Assembly: GCF_014649115.1 (NCBI RefSeq)
Contig: NZ_BMSK01000009.1
Span: 1 to 64,000 of the forward strand
Length of the DNA: 64,000 bases
From: Streptomyces eurythermus
Lineage (GTDB): Bacteria; Actinomycetota; Actinomycetes; Streptomycetales; Streptomycetaceae
Direction: 5' to 3'
The notes under the pieces were generated by a model, which saw only the letters and a program-made list of their open reading frames with translations, made no database searches and was not told the DNA's origin. Positions 34,484 to 43,461 of the stretch are shown here, one piece after another; position 1 is the stretch's first letter, and each line of letters starts with the position of its first letter. The translations under genes and the position numbers were made by a program.

Positions 34484-34684
34484 ATGACCGACCGGCGACT
34501 CTGGTCCTACAAGGAGATCGCGGCGCACATCCGGGTGCGGCCGGACACCGTGCGGTCCTACCGCAAGCACGGACACCTGCCCCCGCCCGACCACGTGGAG
34601 GGCGGCAGGCCCTACTGGTACGCCGACACCGTCCGCGCCTGGGTCGCCGGGCGCCCCGGCAACCGCCGGCGCGGAGCCGGCTGA
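34484..34684 (+). CDS. Small helix-turn-helix DNA-binding protein
   Basis: This 66-residue protein is essentially one winged or MerR/AlpA-like helix-turn-helix: LWSYKEIAAHIRVRPDTVRSYRKHGHLPPPD, then GGRPYWYADTVRAWVAGRPG. Such proteins are common in actinobacteria near phage-type or regulatory genes. ATG 34484 is preferred to the in-frame GTG at 34475, because GGGAGG (34470-34475) would overlap that GTG. It stands alone, divergent from iolC and convergent with the alcohol dehydrogenase. Target unknown. Confidence 0.75.
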   Translation: MTDRRLWSYKEIAAHIRVRPDTVRSYRKHGHLPPPDHVEGGRPYWYADTVRAWVAGRPGNRRRGAG

Positions 34685-34697
34685 CCGCCCGGGGGCG

Positions 34698-35741
34698 TCA
34701 GCTCCAGGGTTCGATCACCGTGACGCCCGCCTCCGTCGCCGTGCCCATCGCCGCGAGCGCGGCCGGGGCCGCGTCGAGCGGGATGGTGCGGGTCACCAGG
34801 AGGTCGGGGCGCAGGACGCCGGTGCCGACCAGGTGGAGCATGCCGGGGTAGGCGTGGGCGGCCATGCCGTGACTGCCGAGCAGCTCCAGCTCCAGGGCGA
34901 TCGCGCGGGCCAGCGGGACCGGGGTGGTGCCGTCGGCCGAGGGCAGCAGGCCGACCTGGACGTGCCGGCCGCGGCGGCGCAGTCCGTTCACGGAGGCGGC
35001 GCAGGTGGCGGGCGAGCCGAGGGCGTCGAGCGAGAGATGGGCGCCGCCGCCGGTCAGTTCCCGGACGGCGGCGGCCGGGTCGGGCACGCCGGTCGCGTCG
35101 AGGCACTCGGCGGCACCGAAGCCGCGGGCCAGTTCCAGGGCCCGGGGTGAGATGTCGACCGCCACCACCCGGGCGCCCGCGGCCGCCGCGATCATCACCG
35201 CCGACAGGCCGACCCCGCCGCAGCCGTGCACCGCGACCCACTCCCCGGCCGCCACCCGGCCCTGCTGGACCACGGCCCGGAAGGCGGTGGCGAAGCGGCA
35301 GCCGAGGGCGGCGGCGGTGGCGTACGCCATGTCGTCCGGGAGCGCGACGAGGTTGACGTCGGCGTGGTCGAGGGCGACGTACTCGGCGAAGGAGCCCCAG
35401 TGGCTGAAGCCGGGCTGGGTCTGCCGTTCGCACACCTGCTGGTCGCCCGCCGCACAGGGCCCGCAGGTGCCGCAGGCGCAGACGAACGGCACGGTGACCC
35501 GGTCGCCGGGCCGCCACCGGGTGACCCGGGCGCCGGCCGCCTCGACCACTCCGGCGAGTTCGTGCCCCGGCACGTGCGGCAGCGTGATGTCCGGGTCGTG
35601 CCCCGCCCAGCCGTGCCAGTCGCTGCGGCACAGTCCGGTGGCCTCCACCCGGACGACCACGCCGTGCGCCGCCGGTTCCGGGTCGGGCACCTCCCGTATC
35701 CCGGCCGGCTTTCCGTACTCCTCGAAGACCACGGCTCGCAT
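34698..35741 (-). CDS. Zinc-dependent alcohol dehydrogenase
   Basis: This 347-residue medium-chain dehydrogenase has catalytic-zinc ligands Cys38 (GLCRSDWHGW), His60-Glu61 (VPGHELAG) and Cys148. Structural-zinc cysteines are at 90, 93, 96 and 104 (CACGTCGPCAAGDQQVC). The NAD(P) motif is GCGGVG (173-178). It oxidises an alcohol or reduces an aldehyde; the substrate cannot be assigned. ATG 35741 follows AAAGGAG. It is divergent from the copper operon, and the CsoR site lies 60 bases upstream of its start. Control by copper is therefore possible but not shown. Confidence 0.88.
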   Translation of the reverse strand: MRAVVFEEYGKPAGIREVPDPEPAAHGVVVRVEATGLCRSDWHGWAGHDPDITLPHVPGHELAGVVEAAGARVTRWRPGDRVTVPFVCACGTCGPCAAGDQQVCERQTQPGFSHWGSFAEYVALDHADVNLVALPDDMAYATAAALGCRFATAFRAVVQQGRVAAGEWVAVHGCGGVGLSAVMIAAAAGARVVAVDISPRALELARGFGAAECLDATGVPDPAAAVRELTGGGAHLSLDALGSPATCAASVNGLRRRGRHVQVGLLPSADGTTPVPLARAIALELELLGSHGMAAHAYPGMLHLVGTGVLRPDLLVTRTIPLDAAPAALAAMGTATEAGVTVIEPWS

Positions 35742-35793
35742 ACCCGCTCCTTTCGGGAAACCCGAAGGAAGGCTAGACGCTCCGGGGAGTCGC

Positions 35794-35823
35794 TTGGCTT
35801 CATACCCCCTAGGGGTATACAGT
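35794..35823 (+). promoter_or_regulatory. copZA promoter with CsoR operator
   Basis: ATACCCCCTAGGGGTAT (35802-35818) is a palindrome with perfect 7-base arms, the classic binding site of the copper-sensing repressor CsoR. It sits exactly between a TTGGCT -35 (35794-35799) and a TACAGT -10 (35818-35823), so bound repressor would block RNA polymerase. No csoR gene lies in the window, so the repressor acts in trans. Confidence 0.85.
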
Positions 35824-35888
35824 ACGGATATCGGGGTTCCTCCGGGTACCCCACCGGACCCACACGCGCCTCGACGAGGAGTAACGAC

Positions 35889-36107
35889 ATGACCACCGTC
35901 ACCACCGTCTACAAGGTCACCGGCATGAGCTGCGGCCACTGCGAGGGCTCCGTCTCCGAGGAGATCTCCCGCATCCCCGGCGTCAGCTCGGTGAAGGCCG
36001 TCGCGTCGAGCGGCGAGGTGACCGTCGTGTCCGCCGCCCCGCTCGACGAGGAGGCCGTGCGCGCCGCCGTCGACGAGGCCGGCTACGAGCTGGCCGGCCA
36101 GGCCTGA
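35889..36107 (+). CDS. copZ: Copper chaperone
   Basis: This 72-residue HMA-domain protein carries Cu(I) to the exporter. The metal site is GMSCGHC (Cys at 15 and 18 of KVTGMSCGHCEGSV) with the usual beta-alpha-beta-beta-alpha-beta pattern ending AVDEAGYEL. The leader carries the CsoR-controlled promoter. CGAGGAGTAACGAC precedes ATG 35889. It is followed 85 bases later by the copper ATPase in the same direction, and the two almost certainly work together. Confidence 0.93.
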   Translation: MTTVTTVYKVTGMSCGHCEGSVSEEISRIPGVSSVKAVASSGEVTVVSAAPLDEEAVRAAVDEAGYELAGQA

Positions 36108-36192
36108 GCACCACCCCCCGATCCCCGACCGGGCCGTGCCGACCAGCTGATACTGGATCCGTACGGCCCGGTCCGATGTCTGGAGTCCGGAC

Positions 36193-38445
36193 ATGACCAG
36201 CACCACCGCCAAGCCGCCGGCCACGGCGCCCGGCACCGAACAGGTCGAGCTGCTCATCGGCGGCATGACCTGCGCCTCCTGTGCCGCCCGGGTGGAGAAG
36301 AAGCTCAACCGGATGGACGGCGTCAGCGCCACCGTCAACTTCGCCACCGAGAAGGCCAAGGTCACCTTCGCCGACGGCATCGAGGTCGCCGACCTGATCG
36401 CCACCGTCGAGAAGACCGGCTACACCGCCGAGGAGCCCCGGCCGCCGGAGCCCGAGACCGAGACCGCGCCGGAGAGCCCCGGCCGGGACGCCGATCTCGG
36501 CGAGCTGAGGCACCGCCTGCTCGTCTCGGCGCTGCTCGCCGCGCCCGTGGTCCTGCTCGCGATGGTCCCCGCGCTGCAGTTCGCCAACTGGCAGTGGCTC
36601 TCGCTCACCCTGGCCGCGCCGGTCGTCGTCTGGGGCGGCGCGCCCTTCCACCGGGCCGCCTGGACCAACCTCCGGCACGGCGCGGCCACCATGGACACCC
36701 TCGTCTCGGTCGGCACGCTGGCCGCGTTCGGCTGGTCGCTGTGGGCGCTGTTCTTCGGCGACGCGGGCACGCACGGCATGCACGACGAGTTCCGGCTCAC
36801 CGTCTCCCGCATGGACGGCGCCTCCACCATCTACCTGGAGGTCGCCTCCGGGGTGATCGCGCTGATCCTGCTCGGCCGCTATCTGGAGGCCCGCTCCAAG
36901 CGCCGTGCCGGTGCCGCCCTGAAGGCACTGATGGAGCTGGGCGCCAAGGACGTGGCGGTACTGCGGGACGGGCGCGAGGTGCGGGTGCCGGTGTCCGGTC
37001 TCGCCGTGGGCGACCGGTTCGTCGTACGGCCCGGCGAGAAGATCGCCACCGACGGCACGGTGGTCGAGGGCATCTCCGCGGTGGACGCCTCCATGCTGAC
37101 CGGCGAGTCGGTGCCGGTCGACGTCGGCCCCGGCGACCGGGTCACCGGCGCCACGGTCAACGCCGGCGGCCGGCTGGTCGTCGAGGCGACCCGGGTCGGC
37201 GCGGACACCCAGCTCGCCCGGATGGCCCGGCTGGTGGAGGACGCGCAGAACGGCAAGGCCGAGGTACAGCGGCTCGCCGACCGGATCTCCGCCGTCTTCG
37301 TCCCGGTGGTCATCCTGATCGCGCTCGGCACCTTCGGCGTCTGGCTGGCGGTCACCGGGGACACGGTCGCCGCGTTCACGGCCGCCGTCGCCGTCCTGAT
37401 CATCGCCTGCCCCTGCGCGCTGGGCCTGGCCACGCCGACCGCGCTGATGGTGGGCACCGGGCGCGGCGCCCAGCTGGGCATCCTGATCAAGGGTCCCGAG
37501 GTGCTGGAGTCCACGCGCCGGGTGGACACGGTCGTCCTGGACAAGACCGGCACGGTCACCACCGGCCGGATGACCCTCCAGGACGTGTACGTCGCCGAGG
37601 GCGAGGACGAGAAGGAGCTGCTGCGTCTCGCGGGCGCCCTGGAACACGCCTCCGAGCACCCGGTGGCCCGCGCCATCGCCGCCGGCGCGGAAGAACGCGC
37701 CGGAGTCCTTCCGCCGGTCGAGCACTTCGAGAACGTGCCCGGGCGGGGCGTACGCGGGCGCGTGAACGGCCGTGAGGTGGCCGTGGGGCGGCTCTACGAC
37801 GAGCTGCCGCCGGAGCTGGCGCGCGCGGCCCGGGAGGCCGAGGAGCAGGGCCGTACGGCCGTCGTGGCCGGCTGGGACGGGCGGGCCCGCGGGGTCCTCG
37901 CGGTCGCCGACGCGGTCAAGGAGACCAGCGCCGAGGCCATCCGCGAGCTGCGCGGACTGGGCCTGACGCCGGTGCTGCTCACCGGGGACAACCGCACGGT
38001 CGCCGAGGCGGTCGCGGGGACCGTCGGCATCGACCCGGGAAATGTGTACGCCGAGGTGCTGCCCGAGGACAAGGTGGACGTCGTACGGCGGCTCCAGGCC
38101 GAGGGCCGGGCCGTGGCCATGGTCGGCGACGGCGTGAACGACGCCGCCGCGCTGGCCACCGCCGACCTGGGCCTGGCCATGGGCACCGGTACGGACGCGG
38201 CGATCGAGGCCGGCGATCTGACGCTGGTGCGCGGGGACCTGCGGGTGGCCGCGGACGCCATCCGGCTGTCCCGCCGGACGCTGGCCACCATCAAGGGCAA
38301 CCTGGTGTGGGCCTTCGGCTACAACGTCGCCGCGCTGCCGCTGGCCGCCGCCGGGCTGCTCAACCCGATGATCGCCGGGGCCGCCATGGCCTTCTCCTCG
38401 GTCTTCGTGGTGACCAACAGCCTGCGGCTGCGCGCCTTCCGGTGA
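36193..38445 (+). CDS. copA: Copper-exporting P1B-type ATPase
   Basis: This 750-residue Cu(I) efflux pump of the cytoplasmic membrane has one N-terminal HMA domain with CASC (27-30). Eight membrane segments include the transport motif CPC (406-408, ACPCALGLATP). TGES marks the actuator domain. The phosphorylated Asp450 is in DKTGT, SEHP is in the nucleotide domain, and GDGVNDAAAL is the hinge. Length and layout are normal for CopA. It lies downstream of copZ under CsoR control. Only one metal-binding domain is present at the N-terminus, as is usual in actinobacteria. Confidence 0.95.
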   Translation: MTSTTAKPPATAPGTEQVELLIGGMTCASCAARVEKKLNRMDGVSATVNFATEKAKVTFADGIEVADLIATVEKTGYTAEEPRPPEPETETAPESPGRDADLGELRHRLLVSALLAAPVVLLAMVPALQFANWQWLSLTLAAPVVVWGGAPFHRAAWTNLRHGAATMDTLVSVGTLAAFGWSLWALFFGDAGTHGMHDEFRLTVSRMDGASTIYLEVASGVIALILLGRYLEARSKRRAGAALKALMELGAKDVAVLRDGREVRVPVSGLAVGDRFVVRPGEKIATDGTVVEGISAVDASMLTGESVPVDVGPGDRVTGATVNAGGRLVVEATRVGADTQLARMARLVEDAQNGKAEVQRLADRISAVFVPVVILIALGTFGVWLAVTGDTVAAFTAAVAVLIIACPCALGLATPTALMVGTGRGAQLGILIKGPEVLESTRRVDTVVLDKTGTVTTGRMTLQDVYVAEGEDEKELLRLAGALEHASEHPVARAIAAGAEERAGVLPPVEHFENVPGRGVRGRVNGREVAVGRLYDELPPELARAAREAEEQGRTAVVAGWDGRARGVLAVADAVKETSAEAIRELRGLGLTPVLLTGDNRTVAEAVAGTVGIDPGNVYAEVLPEDKVDVVRRLQAEGRAVAMVGDGVNDAAALATADLGLAMGTGTDAAIEAGDLTLVRGDLRVAADAIRLSRRTLATIKGNLVWAFGYNVAALPLAAAGLLNPMIAGAAMAFSSVFVVTNSLRLRAFR

Positions 38446-39120
38446 ACGGAAGCCGAATTTCGGAATCGATCTTCCGATCCCCCTGGAGTCCTGCGCGAGC
38501 CTCACATAAGCTCTTCACAAGCCTCGCGCATCTTCCTTACGCTTGGGCCTCGATTGCCATATCGGGGCTCTTGCGCACTTAAGGGACATATGCAAGAGAC
38601 GCACATCACAGTGATGCGAACGTAACCATCGAAGGGGTTCGAAGGTCTAAGTTGGCGATTGTCAGGCCGACGTCTTGGGGGGCGTCGACTGGCGTCTGGG
38701 GATGTCTTGGGGGACTTTCCCAGAAGGGGGTACCTCCCGGCTCGCACGACGTTGAGAGCTTGGGGGAGCGTTGCCGGGGCACGTACACCGGGAAGCTTTG
38801 AGCGGCCCTCCCAGCGTGCGCTGTCCCGGCAGACCGCACCGCATCACTGGAGTACGGCGAGTTCGCTCGCGCGTGCTCAGACAGCGATTCAGGCGCTGTC
38901 CTCTCCGAGCGCCCGGCCGGATCCCGTGGGGGGAATCCGCACCGGGACATGGGAAGGCGCCCTGGTCGTCGGCCCGTGGGGGGACCGGCGGCTCGGGGCG
39001 CCTTCCACCTTTTGTGACGCTTGCCGTGAGGCTTCTCCGCCTCTCGATCACCCGAGGGTGATCACTTCCGAGCGCCGAACCGGGGCCCGTCCGCCTGGAC
39101 AGGCCCCGCGCTCGATGCGC
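38446..39120. other. 675-bp non-coding region between copA and citA
   Basis: The convergent gene ends flank a long gap with unusual sequence: a less G+C-rich part (38455-38660) with AAGTTGG and ACATATGCAAG, then repeated GTCTTGGGGG-like blocks (38670, 38702, 38757). A GGGGGTACCTCCC element (38725-38737) follows with a downstream GCTTGGGGGAG (38759-38769). This last pairing recalls, from memory, a recurrent Streptomyces intergenic repeat. Open frames here lack coding character. A small RNA or a regulatory repeat is possible. Confidence 0.45.
39046..39063 (-). terminator. Hairpin downstream of citrate synthase
   Basis: GATCACCC (39046-39053) and GGGTGATC (39056-39063), a compact stem about 60 bases after the citA stop. 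It is a plausible terminator, although the loop is very short. Confidence 0.45.
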
Positions 39121-40410
39121 TCAGCGCTCCTCGACCGGGACGAAGTCGCGCTCGACCACGCCGGTGTAGATCTGGCGCGGGCGGCCGATGCGGGAGCCCG
39201 GCTCCTTGATCATCTCGGTCCACTGGGCGATCCAGCCCGGCAGCCGGCCGAGGGCGAACAGGACCGTGAACATCTCGGTCGGGAAGCCCATGGCCCGGTA
39301 GATCAGACCGGTGTAGAAGTCCACGTTCGGGTAGAGCTTGCGCTCGGTGAAGTAGTCGTCGGAGAGCGCGTGCTCCTCCAGCTTCAGGGCGATGTCGAGG
39401 AGCTCGTCCTCCTTGCCCAGCGCGGAGAGGACATCGTGCGCGGCGGCCTTGATGATCTTGGCGCGCGGGTCGAAGTTCTTGTAGACCCGGTGGCCGAAGC
39501 CCATCAGGCGGACGCCGTCCTCCTTGTTCTTCACCTTGCGGATGAAGGTGTCGACGCCGGAGCCGGAGTCGCGGATGCCCTCCAGCATCTCCAGCACCGA
39601 CTGGTTGGCGCCGCCGTGCAGCGGGCCCCACAGCGCGTTGATGCCGGCCGAGATCGACGCGAACATGTTGGCCTGCGAGGAGCCGACCAGACGGACCGTG
39701 GAGGTCGAACAGTTCTGCTCGTGGTCGGCGTGCAGGATCAGCAGCTTGTCCAGCGCCGAGACCACGACCGGGTCCAGCTCGTACTCCTGCGCCGGGACCG
39801 AGAAGGTCATGCGCAGGAAGTTCTCGACGTAGCCGAGGTCGTTGCGCGGGTAGACGAACGGGTGGCCGATCGACTTCTTGTACGCGTACGCGGCGATGGT
39901 CGGGAGCTTGGCGAGCAGCCGGATCGTGGAGAGGTCGCGCTGCTTCTCGTCGAACGGGTTGTGGCTGTCCTGGTAGAAGGTGGACAGCGCCGAGACGACC
40001 GAGGACAGCATCGCCATCGGGTGCGCGTCGCGCGGGAAGCCCCGGTAGAAGTTCTTGACGTCCTCGTGCAGCAGCGTGTGCCGCGTGATGTCGTTCTTGA
40101 ACGTCGTCAGCTGGTCGACGGTGGGGAGCTCGCCGTTGATGAGCAGGTACGCCACCTCGAGGAAGGTGGAGCGCTCGGCCAGCTGCTCGATGGGGTAGCC
40201 GCGGTAGCGGAGGATGCCCGCCTCGCCGTCGAGGTAGGTGATCGCGGATTTATAGGCGGCCGTGTTGCCGTACCCGCTGTCCAGGGTCACCAGACCGGTC
40301 TGGGCGCGGAGCTTCCCGATGTCGAAGCCCTTGTCGCCGACGGTGCTGTCGACCACCGGGTAGGTGTACTCGCCGTCGCCGTACCGCAGTACTACAGAGT
40401 TGTCGCTCAC
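39121..40410 (-). CDS. citA: Citrate synthase
   Basis: This 429-residue hexameric-type (type II) citrate synthase of the TCA cycle condenses oxaloacetate and acetyl-CoA. Catalytic motifs: GPLHGGANQ (His), GFGHRVYK (His) and NVDFYTGLIYRAMG (Asp). It has an N-terminal YTYPVVDSTVGDKGFDI domain. Two GTG starts are possible, four codons apart. GTG 40410 is chosen because GAGGGA lies just upstream and the protein then begins MSDNSVVLRYGDGEYTYPV, the family form I recall. It is a single gene, divergent from nothing on its left and followed by RecD2 on the same strand. Confidence 0.95.
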   Translation of the reverse strand: MSDNSVVLRYGDGEYTYPVVDSTVGDKGFDIGKLRAQTGLVTLDSGYGNTAAYKSAITYLDGEAGILRYRGYPIEQLAERSTFLEVAYLLINGELPTVDQLTTFKNDITRHTLLHEDVKNFYRGFPRDAHPMAMLSSVVSALSTFYQDSHNPFDEKQRDLSTIRLLAKLPTIAAYAYKKSIGHPFVYPRNDLGYVENFLRMTFSVPAQEYELDPVVVSALDKLLILHADHEQNCSTSTVRLVGSSQANMFASISAGINALWGPLHGGANQSVLEMLEGIRDSGSGVDTFIRKVKNKEDGVRLMGFGHRVYKNFDPRAKIIKAAAHDVLSALGKEDELLDIALKLEEHALSDDYFTERKLYPNVDFYTGLIYRAMGFPTEMFTVLFALGRLPGWIAQWTEMIKEPGSRIGRPRQIYTGVVERDFVPVEER

Positions 40411-40607
40411 GTCTTCCCTCACCGACGTAGTGCCTCATCTTCGAGGTGCCCTGACTGTCTCTACCATCCCCCATTTGGCTCAGGAGAGTGCACTCGGGGT
40501 CGACCATTGGGCCTATTGACGGCACTCAGTGCCGCCAGCCTGCCCATCCTGCCCCCTTCGCGGGGGTTCCGGAAGTGCTCTGTGACCTTCACGACTCGTT
40601 TGATCGA

Positions 40608-42863
40608 TCATTTTGTGCCGAGCCTGAAGTCCAGGGCCGTACAGCGCCGTCCGGCCGACACCGTGCGCACCGCCTGGCCGATCGCCTTGCGTGATCCGAC
40701 GAGCACGACCAGCCGCCGGGCCCGGGTGACCGCCGTGTACAGCAGGTTCCGCTGGAGCATCATCCATGCCCCGGTCGTGACGGGAATCACCACGGCGGGA
40801 TACTCGCTGCCCTGCGAACGGTGGATGGTCACCGCGTACGCGTGGGCCAGTTCGTCCAGTTCGTCGAATTCGTACGGGACCTCCTCGTCCTCGTCCGTCA
40901 GCACCGTCAGACGCTGGTCGACCGGGTCGAGCGAGGTCACGACGCCCACGGTGCCGTTGAAGACACCGTTCTTCCCTTTCTCGTAATTGTTGCGAATCTG
41001 GGTGACCTTGTCGCCGACGCGGAAGACCCGGCCGCCGAACCGCTTCTCCGGCTGATCGGGGCGGCCGGGCGTGATGGCCTGCTGGAGCAGGCCGTTGAGC
41101 GCGCCGGCGCCGGCCGGGCCGCGGTGCATCGGCGCGAGCACCTGCACGTCCCGGCGCGGGTCCAGCCCGAATTTGGCGGGAATTCGCCGTGCGGCGACGT
41201 CCACGGTGAGCCGGCCGGCGGCCTCGGTGTCGTCCTCCACGAACAGGAAGAAGTCCTTCATCCCGTCGGTGAGCGGGTGCTGCCCGGCGTTGATGCGGTG
41301 CGCGTTGGTGACCACCCCGGACTGCTGGGCCTGCCGGAAGACCCGGGTGAGCCGGACGGCGGGGACGGGGCTGCCGTCGGCGAGCAGGTCCCGCAGCACC
41401 TCTCCGGCGCCGACGCTGGGCAGCTGGTCCACGTCCCCGACGAACAGCAGATGGGCGCCCGGGGGCACGGCCTTGACCAGCTTGTTGGCGAGCAGCAGGT
41501 CCAGCATGGATGCCTCGTCCACCACCACCAGGTCGGCGTCCAGCGGGCGGTCGCGGTCATAGGCCGCGTCACCGCCGGGCTTCAGCTCCAGCAGGCGGTG
41601 CACGGTGGATGCCTCGGCGCCGGTCAGCTCCGCCAGCCGCTTGGCCGCGCGGCCGGTCGGGGCGGCCAGCAGCACCTTGGCGCGCCGGGCCCGGGCCAGC
41701 TCCACGATCGAGCGGACGGTGAAGGACTTGCCGCAGCCCGGCCCGCCGGTGAGGACGGCGACCTTCTCCGTCAGCGCCAGCTTGACCGCCGCCTCCTGCT
41801 CGGGCGCGAGATCGGCGCCGGTACGGGACCTCAGCCAGCCGAGCGCCTTCGCCCAGTCGACGTCCCGGAAGCCCGGCATCCGGTCCTCACCGGTGCGCAG
41901 CAGCCGCAGCAGCTGGGCGGACAGGGAGAGTTCGGCGCGGTGGAAGGGCACCAGGTAGACCGCGCTGACCGGCTCCTCGTCGCCGTCGGGGCCGGGCACC
42001 TTCTCCCGTACGACACCGGGGTCGGCGCCGTCGTCCGGGGGCTCGGCCAGCTCGGCCAGGCACTCGATGACCAGCCCGGTGTCGACCTGGAGCAGCTTGA
42101 CGGCGTCGGCGATCAGCCGCTCCTCCGGCAGGAAGCAGTGCCCCTGGTCGGCGGACTGCGACAGCGCGTACTGCAGGCCGGCCTTCACGCGCGCGGGGCT
42201 GTCGTGCGGGATGCCGACCGACTGGGCGATCTTGTCGGCGGTGAGGAAGCCGATGCCCCAGACGTCGGCGGCGAGCCGGTACGGCTGCTCCTTGACGACG
42301 GAGATGGACTCGTCCCCGTACTTCTTGTAGATCCGCACGGCGATGGAGGTGGACACCTCGACGGTCTGGAGGAAGAGCATGACCTCCTTGATCGCCTTCT
42401 GCTCCTCCCAGGCGTCGGCGATCTTCTTCGTGCGCTTCGGGCCGAGGCCGGGCACCTCGATCAGGCGCTTCGGCTCCTCCTCGATGATCCGCAGGGTGTC
42501 GAGGCCGAAGTGCTGCGTGATGCGGTCGGCGAAGACCGGGCCGATGCCCTTGACCAGCCCGGATCCCAGATAGCGTCGGATGCCCTGGACGGTGGCCGGC
42601 AGGACCGTCGTGTAGTTCTCGACGTGGAACTGCTTGCCGTACTGGGGGTGCGAGCCCCAGCGGCCCTCCATGCGCAGGGACTCCCCCACCTGGGCACCGA
42701 GCAGCGCGCCGACCACCGTGAGGAGGTCGCCGGCGCCTCTGCCCGTGTCGACCCGGGCGACGGTGTAGCCGTTCTCCTCATTGGCGTATGTGATGCGCTC
42801 CAGCACGCCTTCGAGGACGGCGAGACGCCGTTCACCACTGGAGTTCCCCGCCTGTCGGTCCAT
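40608..42863 (-). CDS. recD2: RecD2-type ATP-dependent DNA helicase
   Basis: This 751-residue 5'-3' SF1B helicase of the RecD2 type occurs in bacteria independently of RecBC. The long N-terminal part contains an OB-like start (LEGVLERITYANEENGYTVARV) and helix-hairpin-helix repeats (GIGPVFADRITQHFG, VPGLGPKRTKKIADAW). The motor domains carry GGPGCGKSFT (Walker A), APTGRAAKRL, VVVDEASM (Walker B), FVGDVDQLPSVG, THRINAGQHP-like motif III/IV, YAVTIHRSQGSEYP and YTAVTRARRLVVLVG (motif VI). It probably acts in repair or fork processing. Start ATG 42863. It lies 198 bases upstream of citrate synthase, with no functional tie. Confidence 0.92.
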   Translation of the reverse strand: MDRQAGNSSGERRLAVLEGVLERITYANEENGYTVARVDTGRGAGDLLTVVGALLGAQVGESLRMEGRWGSHPQYGKQFHVENYTTVLPATVQGIRRYLGSGLVKGIGPVFADRITQHFGLDTLRIIEEEPKRLIEVPGLGPKRTKKIADAWEEQKAIKEVMLFLQTVEVSTSIAVRIYKKYGDESISVVKEQPYRLAADVWGIGFLTADKIAQSVGIPHDSPARVKAGLQYALSQSADQGHCFLPEERLIADAVKLLQVDTGLVIECLAELAEPPDDGADPGVVREKVPGPDGDEEPVSAVYLVPFHRAELSLSAQLLRLLRTGEDRMPGFRDVDWAKALGWLRSRTGADLAPEQEAAVKLALTEKVAVLTGGPGCGKSFTVRSIVELARARRAKVLLAAPTGRAAKRLAELTGAEASTVHRLLELKPGGDAAYDRDRPLDADLVVVDEASMLDLLLANKLVKAVPPGAHLLFVGDVDQLPSVGAGEVLRDLLADGSPVPAVRLTRVFRQAQQSGVVTNAHRINAGQHPLTDGMKDFFLFVEDDTEAAGRLTVDVAARRIPAKFGLDPRRDVQVLAPMHRGPAGAGALNGLLQQAITPGRPDQPEKRFGGRVFRVGDKVTQIRNNYEKGKNGVFNGTVGVVTSLDPVDQRLTVLTDEDEEVPYEFDELDELAHAYAVTIHRSQGSEYPAVVIPVTTGAWMMLQRNLLYTAVTRARRLVVLVGSRKAIGQAVRTVSAGRRCTALDFRLGTK

Positions 42864-42918
42864 GATCCGACGGTACCGGTGGGGTATGACAGGCCGCCCG
42901 TGCGGCCGGGCCCGTGCT

Positions 42919-43221
42919 TCAGCCGGCCTTCTTGGCGGCCTTGTCGCCGGGTGACAGGAGCGTCTTCAGACGCATCAGGAACGAGGCGCGTGGCTCACTG
43001 GCTTCGCTGAGGCTCGCTCGTACGCTCTCGAAGTCCATGGAGCGCAGCGCCGTGGCTTTCCGCTTCATGTACTCGGCCGGGTCTCTCTCGAATTCGCGGA
43101 CCGCGGGGTCCGTGTCTAAGACGACCCCGCTCCACACCTCACTGTGCGCAGTGCTCATGCTCGCGCTCCCCCCCGGGTTCGACTCGGAGGACGGGTGGCT
43201 CCCGCCGTTCTGCGTCGGCAT
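42919..43221 (-). CDS. Hypothetical protein, 100 aa, with a TTA codon
   Basis: This small charged protein (MPTQNGGSHPSSESNPG, SGVVLDTDPAVREFERDPAEYMKRKATALRSMD, LMRLKTLLSPGDKAAKKAG) has no known domain. The C-terminal Lys-rich tail is amphipathic. The ATG at 43221 has a GGAGG site. A second ATG 21 codons in (43158) also has GGGGGAG, so the shorter form is possible. Codon 35 (bases 43119-43117) is TTA, in frame in VVLDTDP, marking it as a probable bldA target. It is divergent from another TTA-containing gene, with an inverted repeat between them. Confidence 0.6.
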   Translation of the reverse strand: MPTQNGGSHPSSESNPGGSASMSTAHSEVWSGVVLDTDPAVREFERDPAEYMKRKATALRSMDFESVRASLSEASEPRASFLMRLKTLLSPGDKAAKKAG

Positions 43222-43269
43222 GCGCCCTCCAAGCGTTGACGGTACAGTCTCGGCTGATGGCTTGTCAGC

Positions 43270-43300
43270 GTCAATCCGACGGTATGGCTTACGGATTGAC
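43270..43300. promoter_or_regulatory. 9-bp inverted repeat between two divergent TTA-codon genes
   Basis: GTCAATCCG (43270-43278) and CGGATTGAC (43292-43300), perfect, with a 13-base centre. The right arm merges into TTGACA (43296-43301), a -35-like hexamer reading right. It could be an operator serving both divergent genes. Confidence 0.5.
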
Positions 43301-43461
43301 AATCGGCCCGGTTCAAGAGGCTGACATCGTCCCTGAACGAACCGTCCGCCTCCCGGTCACGGCCCGGACACCTTCCGTCACCGTATTGATACCCAGAGAC
43401 ACGCCCACCGAAACGACAGAACCACCCACTTGGCCTAACTCTGCGTGTAGGCTCCGTCGCT

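Noticed and set aside
38630..38650. GGTTCGAA, similar to the T-loop of a tRNA
   Set aside because: No matching acceptor, D or anticodon stem could be built around it and there is no CCA end.
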